From contig CM046856.1 of NCBI GenBank assembly GCA_025617745.1, positions 31,738,208 through 31,802,207 on the forward strand: a stretch of 64,000 bases of DNA, given 5' to 3'. Origin of the DNA: Heliocidaris erythrogramma (Eukaryota; Echinodermata; Echinoidea; Camarodonta; Echinometridae). Within the stretch, counting starts at the first letter, position 1; each line of letters starts with the position of its first letter. The notes beneath the pieces were generated by a model. The model did not search any database and was not told the origin of the DNA. It saw nothing but the letters and a program-made list of their open reading frames with translations. A program made the position numbers and the translations under genes. This document shows, in pieces, positions 1-11,336 of this stretch.

Positions 1-746
1 GAGATGCAGCGTATGCGATTTACGTATTGCAGTGCTTGCAGCTCACCGCCTCTAAACTTTGAATCACGTCACGTGATCACTACAGTTAAGTGTGCGAAGT
101 GAGATAGTTGTGCGCATGAGCAATCCAATTAATGCTTAATATAGATCACATTATCAGAGGCTAGCCGAGCGAGGTATATACGTGAGATAAGAGCGTGATC
201 GCAGATTTATGATATTAGACGATCAGAAGAGACATGATATTGACGGGTTTGGAGTAAGCAATAAGTCATGACATTGTCAAGATAAATGGGATGTTTAAGT
301 ATCACGTAAGTTGTATGCAAACACTTTATTGAAAAGATGATTAATAAAATGGGCAAAGTAAAAGTGTCTGTCCGATAAATAAAAAGTTGATGGCAAACAG
401 CGCATCATAGACCAGTGCCTATGCCGCAAGAGCGCCGTACAGTGTGCGCGGAGTGAAAGTTTGTTGTCCAGAAATAAGTCACTCTCCAATCCAGCTGAGC
501 AGACGACAATCTCAATAATTTTGGTACTGATAGTCTGGATTCATATGGCACCCAAGACATCTACAATTTCTGTCAGCGCTTTGCAGATATATTACCTCGG
601 TCATCAGATTCAGGTTTAAGCCTATACAATGTATGCACCTTTGACTTTTGCAACCTACTGGGTAACCATTTAACACATAGGTAGAGAGGAGCAATATACA
701 TGTAGATAAAACACCTTGCTAAACGACAAAAATGACATGTACTTAC
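1..746. other. intron or flank downstream of the last visible HYR exon
   Basis: No coding exon, RNA gene or clear repeat is recognisable here. The donor GTAAGT on the minus strand directly beyond the exon at 747-989 shows that the transcript continues into this stretch, so it is probably intron, with the next exon outside the window. Confidence 0.5.
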
Positions 747-989
747 CAGTCACAACAACATAGAAGGTACAGGTATCCATATTTCCTGAACCATCTGCTG
801 ATGTGTATGTCACTGAGGTGTTTCCAAAAGAAAAGTAATCTCCAGGATTGTCAGTTGATGTCAGTGTCTGGTTACCAGAGTTATCTGTTGCTGCAGGTGG
901 TGTCCAGGTTACTACAGCTGTAGCATTACCGCTGTCCGTGTTGACACTCTGATCACTTGGGCATCCACTGATGACTGGATTCTCATTGT
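747..989 (-). CDS. HYR (hyalin repeat) domain exon, most 3' in window
   Basis: This 243 nt exon encodes one complete HYR domain of about 81 residues. On the minus strand it follows an acceptor reading CTTCTCACAG and ends before GTAAGTAC. It starts by completing a codon (phase 1) and ends one base into the next, so it is a symmetric 1-1 exon. The peptide starts NENPVISGCPSDQSVNTDSG and carries the family signature: GCPSD near the start, the WTPP strand, TATDNSG-like turn, and CTFYV at the end with the second cysteine. Sequons N-A-T, N-Q-T and N-T-S suggest N-glycosylation. HYR domains are immunoglobulin-like beta sandwiches in adhesion and matrix proteins such as sea urchin hyalin. The exon is nearly identical in sequence to those at 2152, 3092 and 10914, which points to recent duplication. 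There is no stop codon, so the protein continues. Confidence 0.9.
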
Positions 990-2151
990 CTGTGAGAAGT
1001 AATGGAGAACTTTACACATCCAGCAATTGTCAATCCAATCCCTCGTAAACATATTCCAAAACTTTTTTGAAACCTACCAAAAATGGGTGAATGGGGACCA
1101 ATCTTAATGAAATGTATTGCTCAAGAGGTACATCTATATGCATTATGGACAGAATAGCAGAGTTTCATAACATAAACAAATATTTTATCAGCACTTTATC
1201 CTTTTAGTTTTCTACCAATTGTTTCAAATGAAAAAAAAATTAAATACTGTAAAAATTAAACTACAGTTAATTAGGAATGATGGATACTGTGAGAAACTTT
1301 AGGATCCAGAGGGACTTCCCCAGTCATAAATGACAATTACCGTCAATATAATATTAAATGCAGAGATCCAGGTTACAAATAAATTTATTCTTTTGGCATC
1401 TGGATCACTAATGTTCATTATGAATGATGAATACAGTGAGATATTATATAACTCGGAGGGAATTCTTTTCTAAATGCCAAATAACCATCAATATGAATTT
1501 CCATTAAACATAGATATCATGGTTACCAGTGGGTTAAACTCATTTAGCATGGAAATAGTCCCCCATATCCAGAGGCTCCAATATAGAGTCTGAAAAACCC
1601 TAAAATAGAAGTGTTAGATCCTGAAGACTGCCATCCCCATGATATGGAGATGTGATATTAGGAAACCCGATTTTCTTTCTGATCCAAAATACAGAAATAT
1701 AAATTATGCTAGTATTGTAGCAATATAGAAAAAGCATTTTCCTCCAGATACAAGAGACAGATAAAAGTTAAAATTGTCACAGTTTAGGCACTTTCATCCT
1801 GATCCAATATAAGAGATAAAATTGAGATATAATGTAGCAATAGATACTTTCTTCTTGATCAAATTGCAATAGAATTTGACAAAAGAAAATGCAGATTTTC
1901 TCAGCTGGCATGAAAAATATCTTGCCAGTACTTACAAGCAAACTCAATGTATGCTCAACTATGTATTTGTCATACACTGAAACCCTAGGCTGCCACATTG
2001 TCTTTTAATAGAGTGTTTTATACATGTGCATTGTATGTGTGCCAAAAGTCGACTGTGATAGTTCATGGTTTGTCCCACAGAAAGAGTTAGACGTGCTAAA
2101 GCATCTTCATGTCTCAAAGCACAATATATTTTGAGTCTAATGATCACTTAC
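990..2151. other. intron between HYR exons, no gene seen
   Basis: This is intronic sequence of about 1.16 kb between two HYR exons. It is AT-rich and contains weakly related stretches around GGATCCAGAG and AGATCCAGG, but no element I can name. Confidence 0.6.
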
Positions 2152-2394
2152 CAGTCACAACAACATAGAAGGTACATGTATCCATATTTCCTGCAGCATC
2201 TGTTGATGTGTATGTCACTGTGTTGTTTCCAATAGAAAAGTAATCTCCCGGATTGTCAGTTGATGTCAGTGTCTGGTTACCAGAGTTATCTGTTGCTGTA
2301 GGTGGTGTCCAGGTTGCTGCAGCTGAAGCATTACCACTGCCTGTGGTAGCACTCTGATCACTTGGGCATCCACTGATGACTGGATTCTCATTGT
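2152..2394 (-). CDS. HYR domain exon
   Basis: This is a 243 nt symmetric phase 1-1 exon encoding one HYR domain. The acceptor on the minus strand is CCTCCATACAG and the donor GTAAGTGA. The peptide has GCPSDQS, ATWTPPTATDNSG, NPGDYFSIGNNTVTYTSTDA and CTFYVVVTG. It differs from the exon at 747-989 mainly in a run of alanines in the first strands (SASAAATW-like region) and in the TYTSTDAAGN turn, where the other has TYTSADGSGN. Three potential N-glycosylation sites are conserved. Its place between two other near-identical HYR exons indicates tandem exon duplication. Confidence 0.9.
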
Positions 2395-2499
2395 CTGTAT
2401 GGAGGAATCAAGAACTTTACAGGGCACAATTTCCAGCAATGAACATTTTAATCACTCTGAAACATACGCCAAAATCTTCTAAAGGGTGCCAAAAGTGAT

Positions 2500-2960
2500 A
2501 ACGCACAGCAAAAAGGCTCTAAAGCATGGCAGAGCTGCGCGTACGCGTACATCTGGTGCACGTAAACTTAAAACGCAATCAAATCGCGTAGTTTTATTTT
2601 TTAATTGTCATTTTAGCGCAGGAATTAGATGCGCGTACTGAAATGCGTATGACTTTTGTTGGCTGCGCTTCTGTGATGTCATGTAGGAAAGCAAATGGCA
2701 GCCTCCGTGACTGTGCGACTCTCTGCGTTTCTATGGGGTTCGTAACCATTTTTATAGACTTCATAATCATATTGCCGACCCGTTTTATAAAACTATTAAT
2801 ACATGGTTGTGAGTTAGTGCGTTAGTGCAATCTGGCAACACGCAGGTTTTATCGTGGTGTCAAACACACTCAGCTTGTGCCTAGTGTGTATAGTACACCA
2901 CAATAAAAACCTTTGTATTGCCAGATCGCACCAACCCACTCCCAACCATGTATTAATAGT
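2500..2960. repeat. dispersed repeat with terminal foldback (copy 1)
   Basis: This intronic segment is closely similar to 7530-7885. The shared part runs from about GCACGTAAACTTAAAACGC through GGGGTTCGTAACC to the foldback. The right part, 2792-2960, is a foldback: ACTATTAATACATGGTTG on the left pairs with CAACCATGTATTAATAGT on the right, and the stem extends through CAATCTGGCAA / TTGCCAGATCG. A third copy, of the right arm only, is at 5350-5434. It looks like a small non-autonomous element without coding capacity; the family is not recognised. Confidence 0.75.
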
Positions 2961-3091
2961 ATACTAGCACACTACACACTTTTCTTAAGATTACAAATTT
3001 CAGCTATGAACAACAGGGATATGATTATATACACATTATATGATATGATTATATACACATTTTACCTACATCACTGTTCAGGATTACTTAC

Positions 3092-3334
3092 CAGTCACAA
3101 TCACATAGAAAGTACAGGTATCCATATTTCCTGCAGCATCTGTTGATGTGTATGTCACTGTGTTGTTTCCAATAGAAAAATAATCTCCAGGATTTTCCAT
3201 TGATGTCAGTGTCTGGTTACCAGAGTTATCTGTTGCTGTAGGTGGTGTCCAGGTTGCTGCAGCTGTAGCATTACCACTGCCTGTGTTGACACTCTGATCA
3301 CTTGGGCATCTCGTAATGACTGGATTCTCATCGT
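3092..3334 (-). CDS. HYR domain exon
   Basis: This 243 nt phase 1-1 exon encodes one HYR domain starting with DENPVITRCPSDQS. The acceptor is GGTCATAACAG and the donor GTAAGTAA on the minus strand. It shares the NATAAATWTPPTATDNSG and NNTVTYTSTDAAGN strings with its neighbour at 2152. The usual STDNPGDYF is changed to SMENPGDYF. The domain has the two family cysteines, in RCPSD and CTFYV. No stop or frameshift is present. The exon is a recent duplicate of the neighbouring repeats and should fold in the same way. Confidence 0.9.
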
Positions 3335-4313
3335 CTGTTATGACCCAGGTAAATTTGAAAAATTACTTTGGAAACGATTCTTGCGATTCTATATCAAAAT
3401 ACAACAATCTGTTACAAAGACCTATTTTCAGGACAAAATCAACAGGCAAGATCGATTCTAATAGAGAATCTCTGGTTTTGTTGCAGATCACGAGAGTTCC
3501 ACTGTCTTGTAGCCAAAATGCCAAATAATAACAGTTAATCTCATAGGTAATTATTCATCAAAAGGTCTGTTTTTAGCAGAACTTTTTTGTTCCTATATTC
3601 AAGGGGATTTCTTAAACTCTACTTTATTCTATACATAATTTTATTCATTAAATTCTATATTTTGGGCCTGCAAAAGGGATAGAGTACATGTACATGTACC
3701 TTAAAATGCTCTTATGTTTCAAAATTGAATAATTTATAACTTCGTCCAAGATTTTCCCATGCACTTGTACACGAGTGCATTAATTTTCATGGTTTCACAG
3801 CGGTTTTTAGCAAGATTTAGTAACAAATGCTTAAATTGATGACTCCAAATACACATTTATTCCCATGCAATACATAATTAACCATTACAAATACATGTAC
3901 CTTTGGGAAAGTTTATTCCACAACACAACCAGTATTCAACATCAGCATTAACCCCTAGTGTACTGGGGGGAGGGGCCTGGGAAGCCCCCCCCCCCCCCCC
4001 CCAGTCAGAGAGGAGCTTGCAATAGCCAAGTAAGTAAGGATTAAGCGAAGTAAGTAAGGATTAAGCGAAGTAAGTAAGGATTAAGCCGATCGAAAAAGCA
4101 GCCATTAAGTCAGCTACCAATCAAGCCAGGTACACGTACATGTATGTATAAGAATGACAATGGTTTGTTCGACATCAATTTCAATCGAAGGGCATGCAGT
4201 AGCAAATTTGCAAAAGCAAGACAGTGGATTATGAATTTTAGTTCAGGTGCTGAATACAAATGTATTTATCATTGTGAAAATATCACTTCCCATATTTATT
4301 GACCTCCACTTAC
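3335..4313. other. intron with short tandem repeat and poly-C tract
   Basis: No gene is seen in this intron. Near its low-coordinate-distal part, 4028-4087 is a 20 bp unit, AAGTAAGTAAGGATTAAGCG, repeated three times. A run of about 20 C lies just before it around 3986-4002, next to CTGGGGGGAGGGGCCTGGG. Confidence 0.7.
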
Positions 4314-4556
4314 CATATGCTGTAATATTGAAGGTACACAAGACATAATTCCCTGCACTGTCACTGCCATTATACGACACTTCTGTGACTCCAATATTGA
4401 ATGTATCCAAAGGAGAATGTGTTGATGTAGCATTGATGATATCCACATTGTCTGTGAAGGCTGGCTCTGTCCAGTTCACGGTTGCATATGACTGTCCAGT
4501 GTCTGTAGTAGCATTGATGTCAGAGGGACAACCTGTGACAGTTGGTGCCTGGTCAT
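4314..4556 (-). CDS. HYR domain exon, divergent type
   Basis: This is a 243 nt phase 1-1 exon with acceptor TTTAACTAACAG and donor GTAAGTGG on the minus strand. The domain starts DDQAPTVTGCPSDINATTDT, continues with VNWTEPAFTDNVD and ends with CTFNITAYG. The HYR core positions (GCPSD, NWTEP, TDN, SAGN, C-F) are intact, but most other residues differ from the recent-duplicate group, so this is an older repeat. Several N-X-S/T sites are present. Splice sites and frame are clean, which supports a functional exon. Confidence 0.9.
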
Positions 4557-5031
4557 CTGTTAGTTAAAAAGTGGGTATTCATTCAGTTTACGCCAAAGTA
4601 ATAGTTGACATACACTAACAGGAGAGGGTCCTATTTAAGTATAATGGATGACTACGAGCCAGCAAATTCACTTCACCTAAATTCTCTTTTACATTCATGT
4701 TTGTATAACTAAGCAACTAAAAAAAAAACAATTTTAGGAGTGCTGGGTTAAACTTTGATTTAATTCTGCATATGCCCCAGCCATACAGCCTACAAAGGAA
4801 TGCAGTAGGTCTCTATCAGCACAAAGAAATGCATGGGTGATCGGGCATTGATGACTGACAAAAACTGATGTTTTTTTCATAAAATATAAATATGTGTAGG
4901 ATATGTGTTACATTCTGCTGGTTCCTTTCTAAATCACAAAGCTAACAGTAGTAGGAGATAAAAGGGTTGTATCTAATGCTGTATAATAAAGTGTTTATGT
5001 TGAGACTCCAGAGATGTCTGCTAAAACTCAC

Positions 5032-5286
5032 CAATGATTGTTATCTGAAAAGTGCAATTGCCCGTATTTCCAGCGACATCTGTCGCCTGGTAAACCACGA
5101 TGGTTGTGCCAGCAAAAAACTGGGATCCTGGGGAGTGGCTCTCTGAGACTCCAGTGAGATTTTCAGCAGCATTCACATTGTCTTGGACCTGTGGCGCACT
5201 CCAGCTTACATTATGGTAGTCCAGATCAGTGAGTGTATTATTCACCTCATCTGAAGGGCAATTACTATAATAAGGGGCCTCTTGAT
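5032..5286 (-). CDS. HYR domain exon, slightly long
   Basis: This 255 nt (85 codon) phase 1-1 exon has acceptor GAACATATTCAG and donor GTGAGTTT on the minus strand. The peptide contains YYSNCPSDEVNNTLTDL, VSWSAPQVQDNV, TIVVYQATDVAGNTG and CTFQITIIG. It is four residues longer than the standard 81-residue repeat, mostly around the VNAAENLTGVSESHSPG loop. The second cysteine and the ATDVAGN turn are typical of HYR. The frame is open and both splice sites fit the consensus. Confidence 0.88.
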
Positions 5287-5349
5287 CTGAATATGTTCAA
5301 ATGGAAAAGTTCAATGATAAAATCAATCATCAATCAATCAATCAATCAT

Positions 5350-5434
5350 GCCTCGTGTGTATAGTACACCACAATAAAAACCTTTGTGTTGCCAGATCGC
5401 ACCACCGCACTCTCAACCTTGTATTAATAGTATA
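5350..5434. repeat. right arm of the dispersed foldback repeat (copy 3, partial)
   Basis: GTGTGTATAGTACACCACAA through GTATTAATAGTAT matches the right arms of the copies ending at 2960 and 7885. Only this arm is present. It lies beside a short ATCA microsatellite at about 5318-5346. Confidence 0.7.
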
Positions 5435-5892
5435 TTATTATACATACAAGTTTGAATATATAGTAATTAAATAACACATTGTATAATTGTTTTTTTCCAA
5501 GGCTATCCGTTCTGGCTGTTGCCTATTTTACCACTACGAGTACATACAGTTCTATGGCCTATCAAACACAAGCCCCTCAAATGCAAGAATAAATTAATAA
5601 ATGAATCAATCAATCAATGAATCAATCAATTAAAAAAATATATATAAATATGCCAGAGTCATGATTTCAAAATCTGTCTTGGATGTGAGAAATTATTGAT
5701 GCTTTACTTCAGTGCAAATCTAATCATTGGATTTTAATTTCAATAATAAATAACAAAAGGTGACTTTCTTTTTCAAGTCCTGTGACAATTCTTATTTTGA
5801 CTTCTTCTCACTGAGGATGAGGAGAAGCTCTCTGTAATAATCAATATATATTACCAACACGAAAAACAATATCTCCTTTGCATGCATATCTG

Positions 5893-6175
5893 TTAGAGAG
5901 ATGTCTTGGTCTTGTGGATAAGTCAGTACACTATGGACCACATAATATGGGGTTTGAATTCCTGCCATGATGCCATAGTCCTTTGGCAAGACATTGATCT
6001 CCCTTTGCCACTCTTGAACTTTTAGAAGTAAATGGGTACCTTGTAGGAAGGATTTCCTTGAATGCTTGAGGATTTTATGATCTTAACTTTACAAATTAGC
6101 ATTCAGGGCTTTGTATCCTCATGAAAAGGGACTAAATAAATCCTATTATTTTTGTTGTTTTTGCTATTCTTTTTA
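5893..6175 (+). mobile_element. tRNA-derived SINE, degenerate
   Basis: An A-box-like stretch, TGGTCTTGTGGATAAGTC (about 5907), and a B-box-like GGTTTGAATTCC (about 5950) form a tRNA-type head. The body has CCTTTGGCAAGACATTGATC and TAAATGGGTACC, which are also found, in the opposite orientation, in the SINE at 58350-58634. The 3' end is AT-rich. SINEs of this class are transcribed by RNA polymerase III and mobilised by LINE enzymes; this one has no coding content. Confidence 0.65.
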
Positions 6176-6329
6176 TTATAATGTATCATTACCATAATGT
6201 AGAGTTTGTAGCATGAATCTAATCATAATAAGTATTTTATGTAAATAGTGTGTAAATGTACGATATGGTTTAATAATGGGTTACTGTATAACTCCTATAC
6301 AGACGTCATGAAAAACCCACCTAGGGCTC

Positions 6330-6525
6330 TCATATTATATGATTATTATGGCTATATTGCCACTCTTCATTCAGTACTATGGCATGATTCAAGGAATTTC
6401 TTTCTGCTGGGTACCCATTTACTACACCTTGGTAAAGAAAGGCAAATATTGTGCCAATGGATTGTAGCACATAGCTGGGATTTGGACCCTCAACATCTTA
6501 ATCAAAACCACACTCCCACAAATTA
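6330..6525 (-). mobile_element. tRNA-derived SINE fragment, degenerate
   Basis: On the minus strand a B-box-like GGTCCAAATCCC (about 6479-6490) is followed by a body with GGTGTAGTAAATGGGTACC, which matches the body of the SINE at 58350-58634. The A-box region is decayed and the tail ends in AT-rich sequence. It lies in the intron upstream of the HYR exon at 6648. Confidence 0.55.
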
Positions 6526-6647
6526 GTTTGATGATGAGCTTATGGAAAGTGAAAGACAATAAATTAATGGGCACAGATGTGAAAAAGAAAATGTCATTCT
6601 CTGGAAAAATTTCTTGTAGGATAAACAAGGGCATGGCGTTCACCTAC

Positions 6648-6890
6648 CTTCCACAGTGATGGTGAAAACACACATTGCTGAGTTTCCATAGTCATCAATG
6701 GCATTGTATGTCACTGTCGTCGGTCCCAGCGGGAAAACGTATGAAGTATTGTAGTCCGAGGTGAGATTAAATACCATGACATTATCAGTAGCTGTTATCG
6801 TCCAGTTGACTTGTGTGGCTGTGGTCATTCTGAAGTCGGTGCCCACAGTCTGACTACTGGGACACGAGGTGAAGGTGGGACTTTCCTCGT
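6648..6890 (-). CDS. HYR domain exon, divergent type
   Basis: This is a 243 nt phase 1-1 exon between acceptor TCTGTGTTTCAG and donor GTAGGTGA on the minus strand. The domain begins DEESPTFTSCPSSQTVGTDF and contains QVNWTITATDNV, TTVTYNAIDDYGNSAMC and FTITVEG. The usual proline after NWT is replaced by isoleucine and the loop after TDN is hydrophobic (VMVFNL), so it is one of the more divergent repeats. Both HYR cysteines are kept. There is no sign of decay. Confidence 0.88.
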
Positions 6891-7529
6891 CTGAAACACA
6901 GAGTAAAAATATAAGAGAAATATCATCAATGACGAGAACATTTCAAAGCCAAAGAAAAGCAATGACAATGTTCATTATGGATGCTACAGTTCAATTCCAA
7001 ATTTCTACATTTAACGAAATATTTCAAACGATCTATCAACAAATCTCATTTTTCTATGCCTTTTTAGGAGTTGATTGAAACATTACAGAAATTTTACATC
7101 ATCATTCTTTGGACTGCCTTGACCAGTGCAGTTTACGCAATTAAACAAAATAAACCCCTCAAAGAAAGTTTGGAAACTCAAAGTTCGATCGATTATGTCT
7201 CTCTTGTCAGGGCATAATCATCGCTTTGTTTAGTTTAATTAGAAAATGTGTTTAATTCTCATTAAAATGATACCATATTTACAAGGATTTTGAGGTCATG
7301 AAATGAGCATGACATCAGAATAAGGGGCAGGGTCAAAAGTGAAAAGTTGCAAAATGCACTGATAAACACTGTTACATGTATGTAGAGCACTCTTGTTTCT
7401 TTTAAATACTTTTAAATTTTAAATTCTTTTAAATGTAAGAGAGGGTGATTTTGTTACATGACTGTGGGGTTATTGTTCATTATAAAACGGGTTCAAGAAT
7501 GTAGCCATCACGATTGGGCAAATAACACC

Positions 7530-7885
7530 ACTGGTGCGTGCAAACTTAAAACGCCATGAAATCGCATAGTTTAATTATCATTTTAGCACAGGGATTACAT
7601 GCGCACACTGAAACGCGCATGACTTTTATTGGCTCTGCTTATGTGATATCATCCAGGAAAACAAATGGCAGTCTCCATGACTGCGCGACTCTTGGCATTT
7701 CTATGGGGTTAGTAACCATTTTTATTGACTTCATAATTATATTGCTGACCCGTTTCATAAAACTATTAATACATGGTTGTTATCGTGGTGTTCAACACAC
7801 TCGGCTTGCGCCTCGTACGTATAGTACACCATAAAACCTTTGTATTGCCAGATCGCACCAACCCACTCCCAATTAATAATAGTAT
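7530..7885. repeat. dispersed repeat with terminal foldback (copy 2)
   Basis: This matches 2500-2960 from GTGCAAACTTAAAACGCC to AATTAATAATAGTATACTA. The foldback portion is shorter than in copy 1 because part of the left stem is missing (ACATGGTTG is followed directly by TTATCGTGGTGTTC). It lies inside the intron between the HYR exons at 6648 and 9050. Confidence 0.75.
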
Positions 7886-9049
7886 ACTACTGGTCATCCA
7901 TGATTGTGAAATTCTATAGAATCATGAAAATGAAATTCATGCACTATGTAACAAGTCAAGCAAGATTCGCTACTGTTTGGTCATGAACTTTCCAAAGCAT
8001 CATGCCTAAAATTGAACTTAAGCCTTGAAGTTCTATCATGATTTTTTTTTTTTTTTGCAGGGATGAATTCATGTGAAATGATGTGTTTTGCATTATTCTT
8101 TTGAATGATAATGCATGATTGAGTTAATGCTTGCTTGTTTATTTGACTTCATTGCATGTTTGTTTATTTGCAGTGTGTATGTTGCTCATGGAAGATCATC
8201 TGATAACATGACAGCCCCTCACTCTTCAAGGAGGAATGAAATATGCACAGCCCAAACAAAAGCAGAGTGCATTTTGCAACTTTTCACTTTTGACCTTGCC
8301 CTTTGATGTATTGCACATTCCATGATTGCAAAATCACAATTGGTGTATCATTCTGAAGAGGAATAACCATACTTTCTAATGATACTAAAAATAGTAGAGT
8401 AGAGGGGTTTAAAAAGAAATAAAACAGTTACAAATTAAATACAAGAAAGGTCACAAATCAGTAAAAAAAATAAATATATCAGAAATAATCGGGGAAAATT
8501 TGGAGAAAAGCATTGCTTATTAAGGACATGTGGAATGACCGAAGTTTTTCACCTCCCCAATGCTCACTTCTTCAATCTAGAAACAAATTCTGTTTAGAAT
8601 ATATAGATATCTTGCTATCTAAATAATAATTAATCCAGAGGTTAACCTGGAGGTCACTTCAGATTTTTCTGGGGCTAATGCATGGTTTAACTACAGCAGA
8701 CGACAGCAATGGATTAGAAATTTAGACAGGGTTGTGGGGCCACAAAAATATTGAGAACCACTATTGAGAAATTATACAGCTGTTTAGAATATTTTGGATA
8801 TCATTTAGACAAAAAGACTTTTTCTTGTGAGCCTCTTTTTTTCTTTTTTTTTTTTCCAGATTTAAAGCAGGCATACAGTAACTGCACCAAATTTGTGTTG
8901 AAAACAAATCTGGGAAATAAAATAGAACACTAGACCACTTACAACCACTATGGAGCAGAGCTACCAACATTTTGGCCGAGTATTTCAGTATTCTTAACCT
9001 TCAAAAACAGAGTAATGCATATCAACAGTGTAATGACCGTCGTACTTAC
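7886..9049. other. intron, no gene seen
   Basis: This is AT-rich intron sequence with long A/T runs and no recognised element. No HYR-like reading frame was found on either strand. Confidence 0.55.
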
Positions 9050-9298
9050 CAGTCACATTGACATAGAAGGAGCATGAGGCACTGTTCCCAGAGGGATCAG
9101 TCGCTGTATACATGACAAATGTGTCACCAATAGAAAAGTTTCCTGGGGGAGAACCCGCAGTCAAGTTTGCAGTGATTGGCCCAGAATTATCCGTAGCCGT
9201 TGGAACAGTATAAGAGACCATGGCCACTGGCAGCCCAGCACTCGTGTTTGTAACAATGTCAGATGTCAAACAGCCCGTAAAGACTGGGTCTTCATTAT
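9050..9298 (-). CDS. HYR domain exon
   Basis: This is a 249 nt (83 codon) phase 1-1 exon with acceptor CCATTTGAACAG and donor GTAAGTAC on the minus strand. The peptide begins DNEDPVFTGCLTSDIVTNTS, continues with VSYTVPTATDNSG, FVMYTATDPSGNSASC and FYVNVTG. The CPSD motif is changed to CLTSD, as in the next upstream repeat at 9465 (CFTSL), so the two are sister repeats. They are separated by an intron of only 166 bp, the shortest here. Confidence 0.9.
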
Positions 9299-9464
9299 CT
9301 GTTCAAATGGAGAGAAAAAAATTAAAAAGAAATGCATCTTCAGGAATCACTGAGCTCTTCAGCAGACTGGTAATACACACAGTTCACCGAAATGTTTTAT
9401 ACAGTCTTCTAAATCTAATTCAGAAAATAATTTTTTTTTTTAATTTTTAAAATTTGAAACTCAC

Positions 9465-9707
9465 CAATTATTTCAATTATAATGGTACACATGTCGCTGT
9501 TCCCAGAATCATCTACAGCTCTATATATGACCATTGTTTCGCCGACTGGGTAGCTGGCCCCAGAAGCATGGGTGTTCGTTAGGTTGAATTGTCCAGAGTT
9601 GTCAGTGGCAGTTGGTTCAACCCAGTTCACTACAACCGAATCTCTACCTTGCGGCGTGTACAAAGTGAGCGAGGTAAAGCATCCAGATAGCACTGGGTCT
9701 TCATTAT
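9465..9707 (-). CDS. HYR domain exon
   Basis: This 243 nt phase 1-1 exon has acceptor TTGTTATATAG and donor GTGAGTTT on the minus strand. The domain has DNEDPVLSGCFTSLTLYTPQ, VVNWVEPTATDNSGQFNLT, MVIYRAVDDSGNSDMC and IIIEIIG. It is related to the exon at 9050. The last beta strand is unusually rich in isoleucine. The reading frame is open and the splice sites are canonical. Confidence 0.9.
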
Positions 9708-10054
9708 CTATATAACAAAAAGAGGCAAGGTTAAAAAGCTGCAGCTAAATCAACAATTAGTACCTTTATCTACTGTACAGTCCATCTTCAAAACCCATCA
9801 CAGTCGACGGATATATACTCAAGGTCAGTCGTTCTTAACTTTCTTTACCCCTTGACGCATCTGGCAATCCTTGTTATTGAGTTGACATAAAATTGCAAGT
9901 TTAAGTCAGTGTCATTACTCCAGTGAATGCAACACCATACAATGTTTAAATGCAATCTGTTTCATTCATGGCTCACGCATTACTTCCCTAGCTACAAACC
10001 AAAAAGATCCAGAGGTTAAGAACCACTAGCTGCTGTAGATGAAATGTAAGCCTA

Positions 10055-10285
10055 TACCAGTAGATCCCATTTCGAATAAAAGCCAAATAGAAGTTCCATG
10101 TATATTATGGAACCTGCCTGGAATGCTCCCCAGGGAGTGGAGAATGTGCACACGTTGTTTGGGGGCAAGTCTTGATCCCATGACTCAGGTAACATGTCTG
10201 TAAAGCACTTAGACATCATAGATGTATTACGCACTACATAAATTAAGAATGTTATACCGGTAATTATTAATATTATCCATACAAG
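10055..10285 (+). mobile_element. SINE or LINE 3' end fragment
   Basis: The stretch TGTCTGTAAAGCACTTAGAC followed by GCACTACATAAATT resembles the 3' ends of CR1/L2-type LINEs and of SINEs that borrow them (compare GCGCTATATAAATCACATT at 55153). No tRNA head or reading frame is preserved. Confidence 0.4.
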
Positions 10286-10913
10286 CAGAACTGTAAACAT
10301 AAAATTTCAAAGTGATTACTTTTTATTTGCACCCATCTAACAGCAGAGCAAATATTGCAATCTAACAAGTAAGCATTTTATTCTTTTCATGGTTTTCATT
10401 AGCTTGCAGTGTGCGTGTGCATTGGTGTTGACCTGCAACCGCGGGCACTTTTACGAAAGCACTTCTTCGAACCGAGGACACACACGAGACCGAAGACTGT
10501 CCTCGTTTTGATTTACAGTTTGTTGGCTTTATTTTTAGCTTTAACTACGCTGTTGAACTTTCAAGCATAAATGAGCAGAGTCCACGTTTGGGTGGTAGTG
10601 AAATTTTTCTTGAGTAAAATTTTTTTTGTTTTGTTTACGCACTCTATCCAACAGACGGCCACGCCCGGAAAGCATGTTACAATTGAACAGGATTTATTTT
10701 TAGTCTTCCAGGATTATTCTATTCAAAAACAATTGAAAAATAACTGAATACTTAATTATGACTAAGTCCACAGTTGGGTAATGTTGACACACAGTCCTCG
10801 TTTTTGGGTGAAAACACGTATAGGTGTGTGTGTGTGTGTGTGTTTCTTTAAAAACAAACATAACACAAAGCTACAGAGTCAATCATCAATTATGTGCTTT
10901 TTTGTATACTTAC

Positions 10914-11156
10914 CAATAACATCCACAAAGAAGGTGCATGTTGCTGTATTTCCTGCAGCATCTGTTGAAGTGTATGTCACTGTATTGTTTCCAATAGGGA
11001 AGTAATCTCCAGGATTGTCAGTTGATGTCAGTGTCTGGTTACCAGAGTTATCTGTTGCTGTAGGTGGTGTCCAGGTTACTACAGCTGTAGCATTACCACT
11101 GTCTGTGTTGACACTCTGATCACTTGGGCATGCTGTGATGACTGGATTTTCAGTGT
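10914..11156 (-). CDS. HYR domain exon, recent-duplicate type
   Basis: This 243 nt phase 1-1 exon follows acceptor ATTTTTGATAG and is followed by GTAAGTAT on the minus strand. The peptide starts DTENPVITACPSDQSVNTDS and includes NATAVVTWTPPTATDNSG, TVTYTSTDAAGNTATC and FFVDVIG. It is nearly identical to the exons at 747, 2152 and 3092 although five divergent HYR exons lie between. Three sequons are present. Upstream, the next HYR exon is not found until 47576, so this exon is the downstream edge of an apparent 36 kb intron. Confidence 0.9.
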
Positions 11157-11336
11157 CTATCAAAAATAAGAAACAATGATATTCCTGTCTGAATATATCA
11201 TTTCTTTTCATGTTTAAAACTTGAAACTTTCATCTGGATCAATATTAAAATAAAACATATGAATTTGATCAACAGGAAATAACAAAATTACAGAAAAAAA
11301 AGTACAGTTTTGGCATAAATCTTTCACTTTGTTTCA

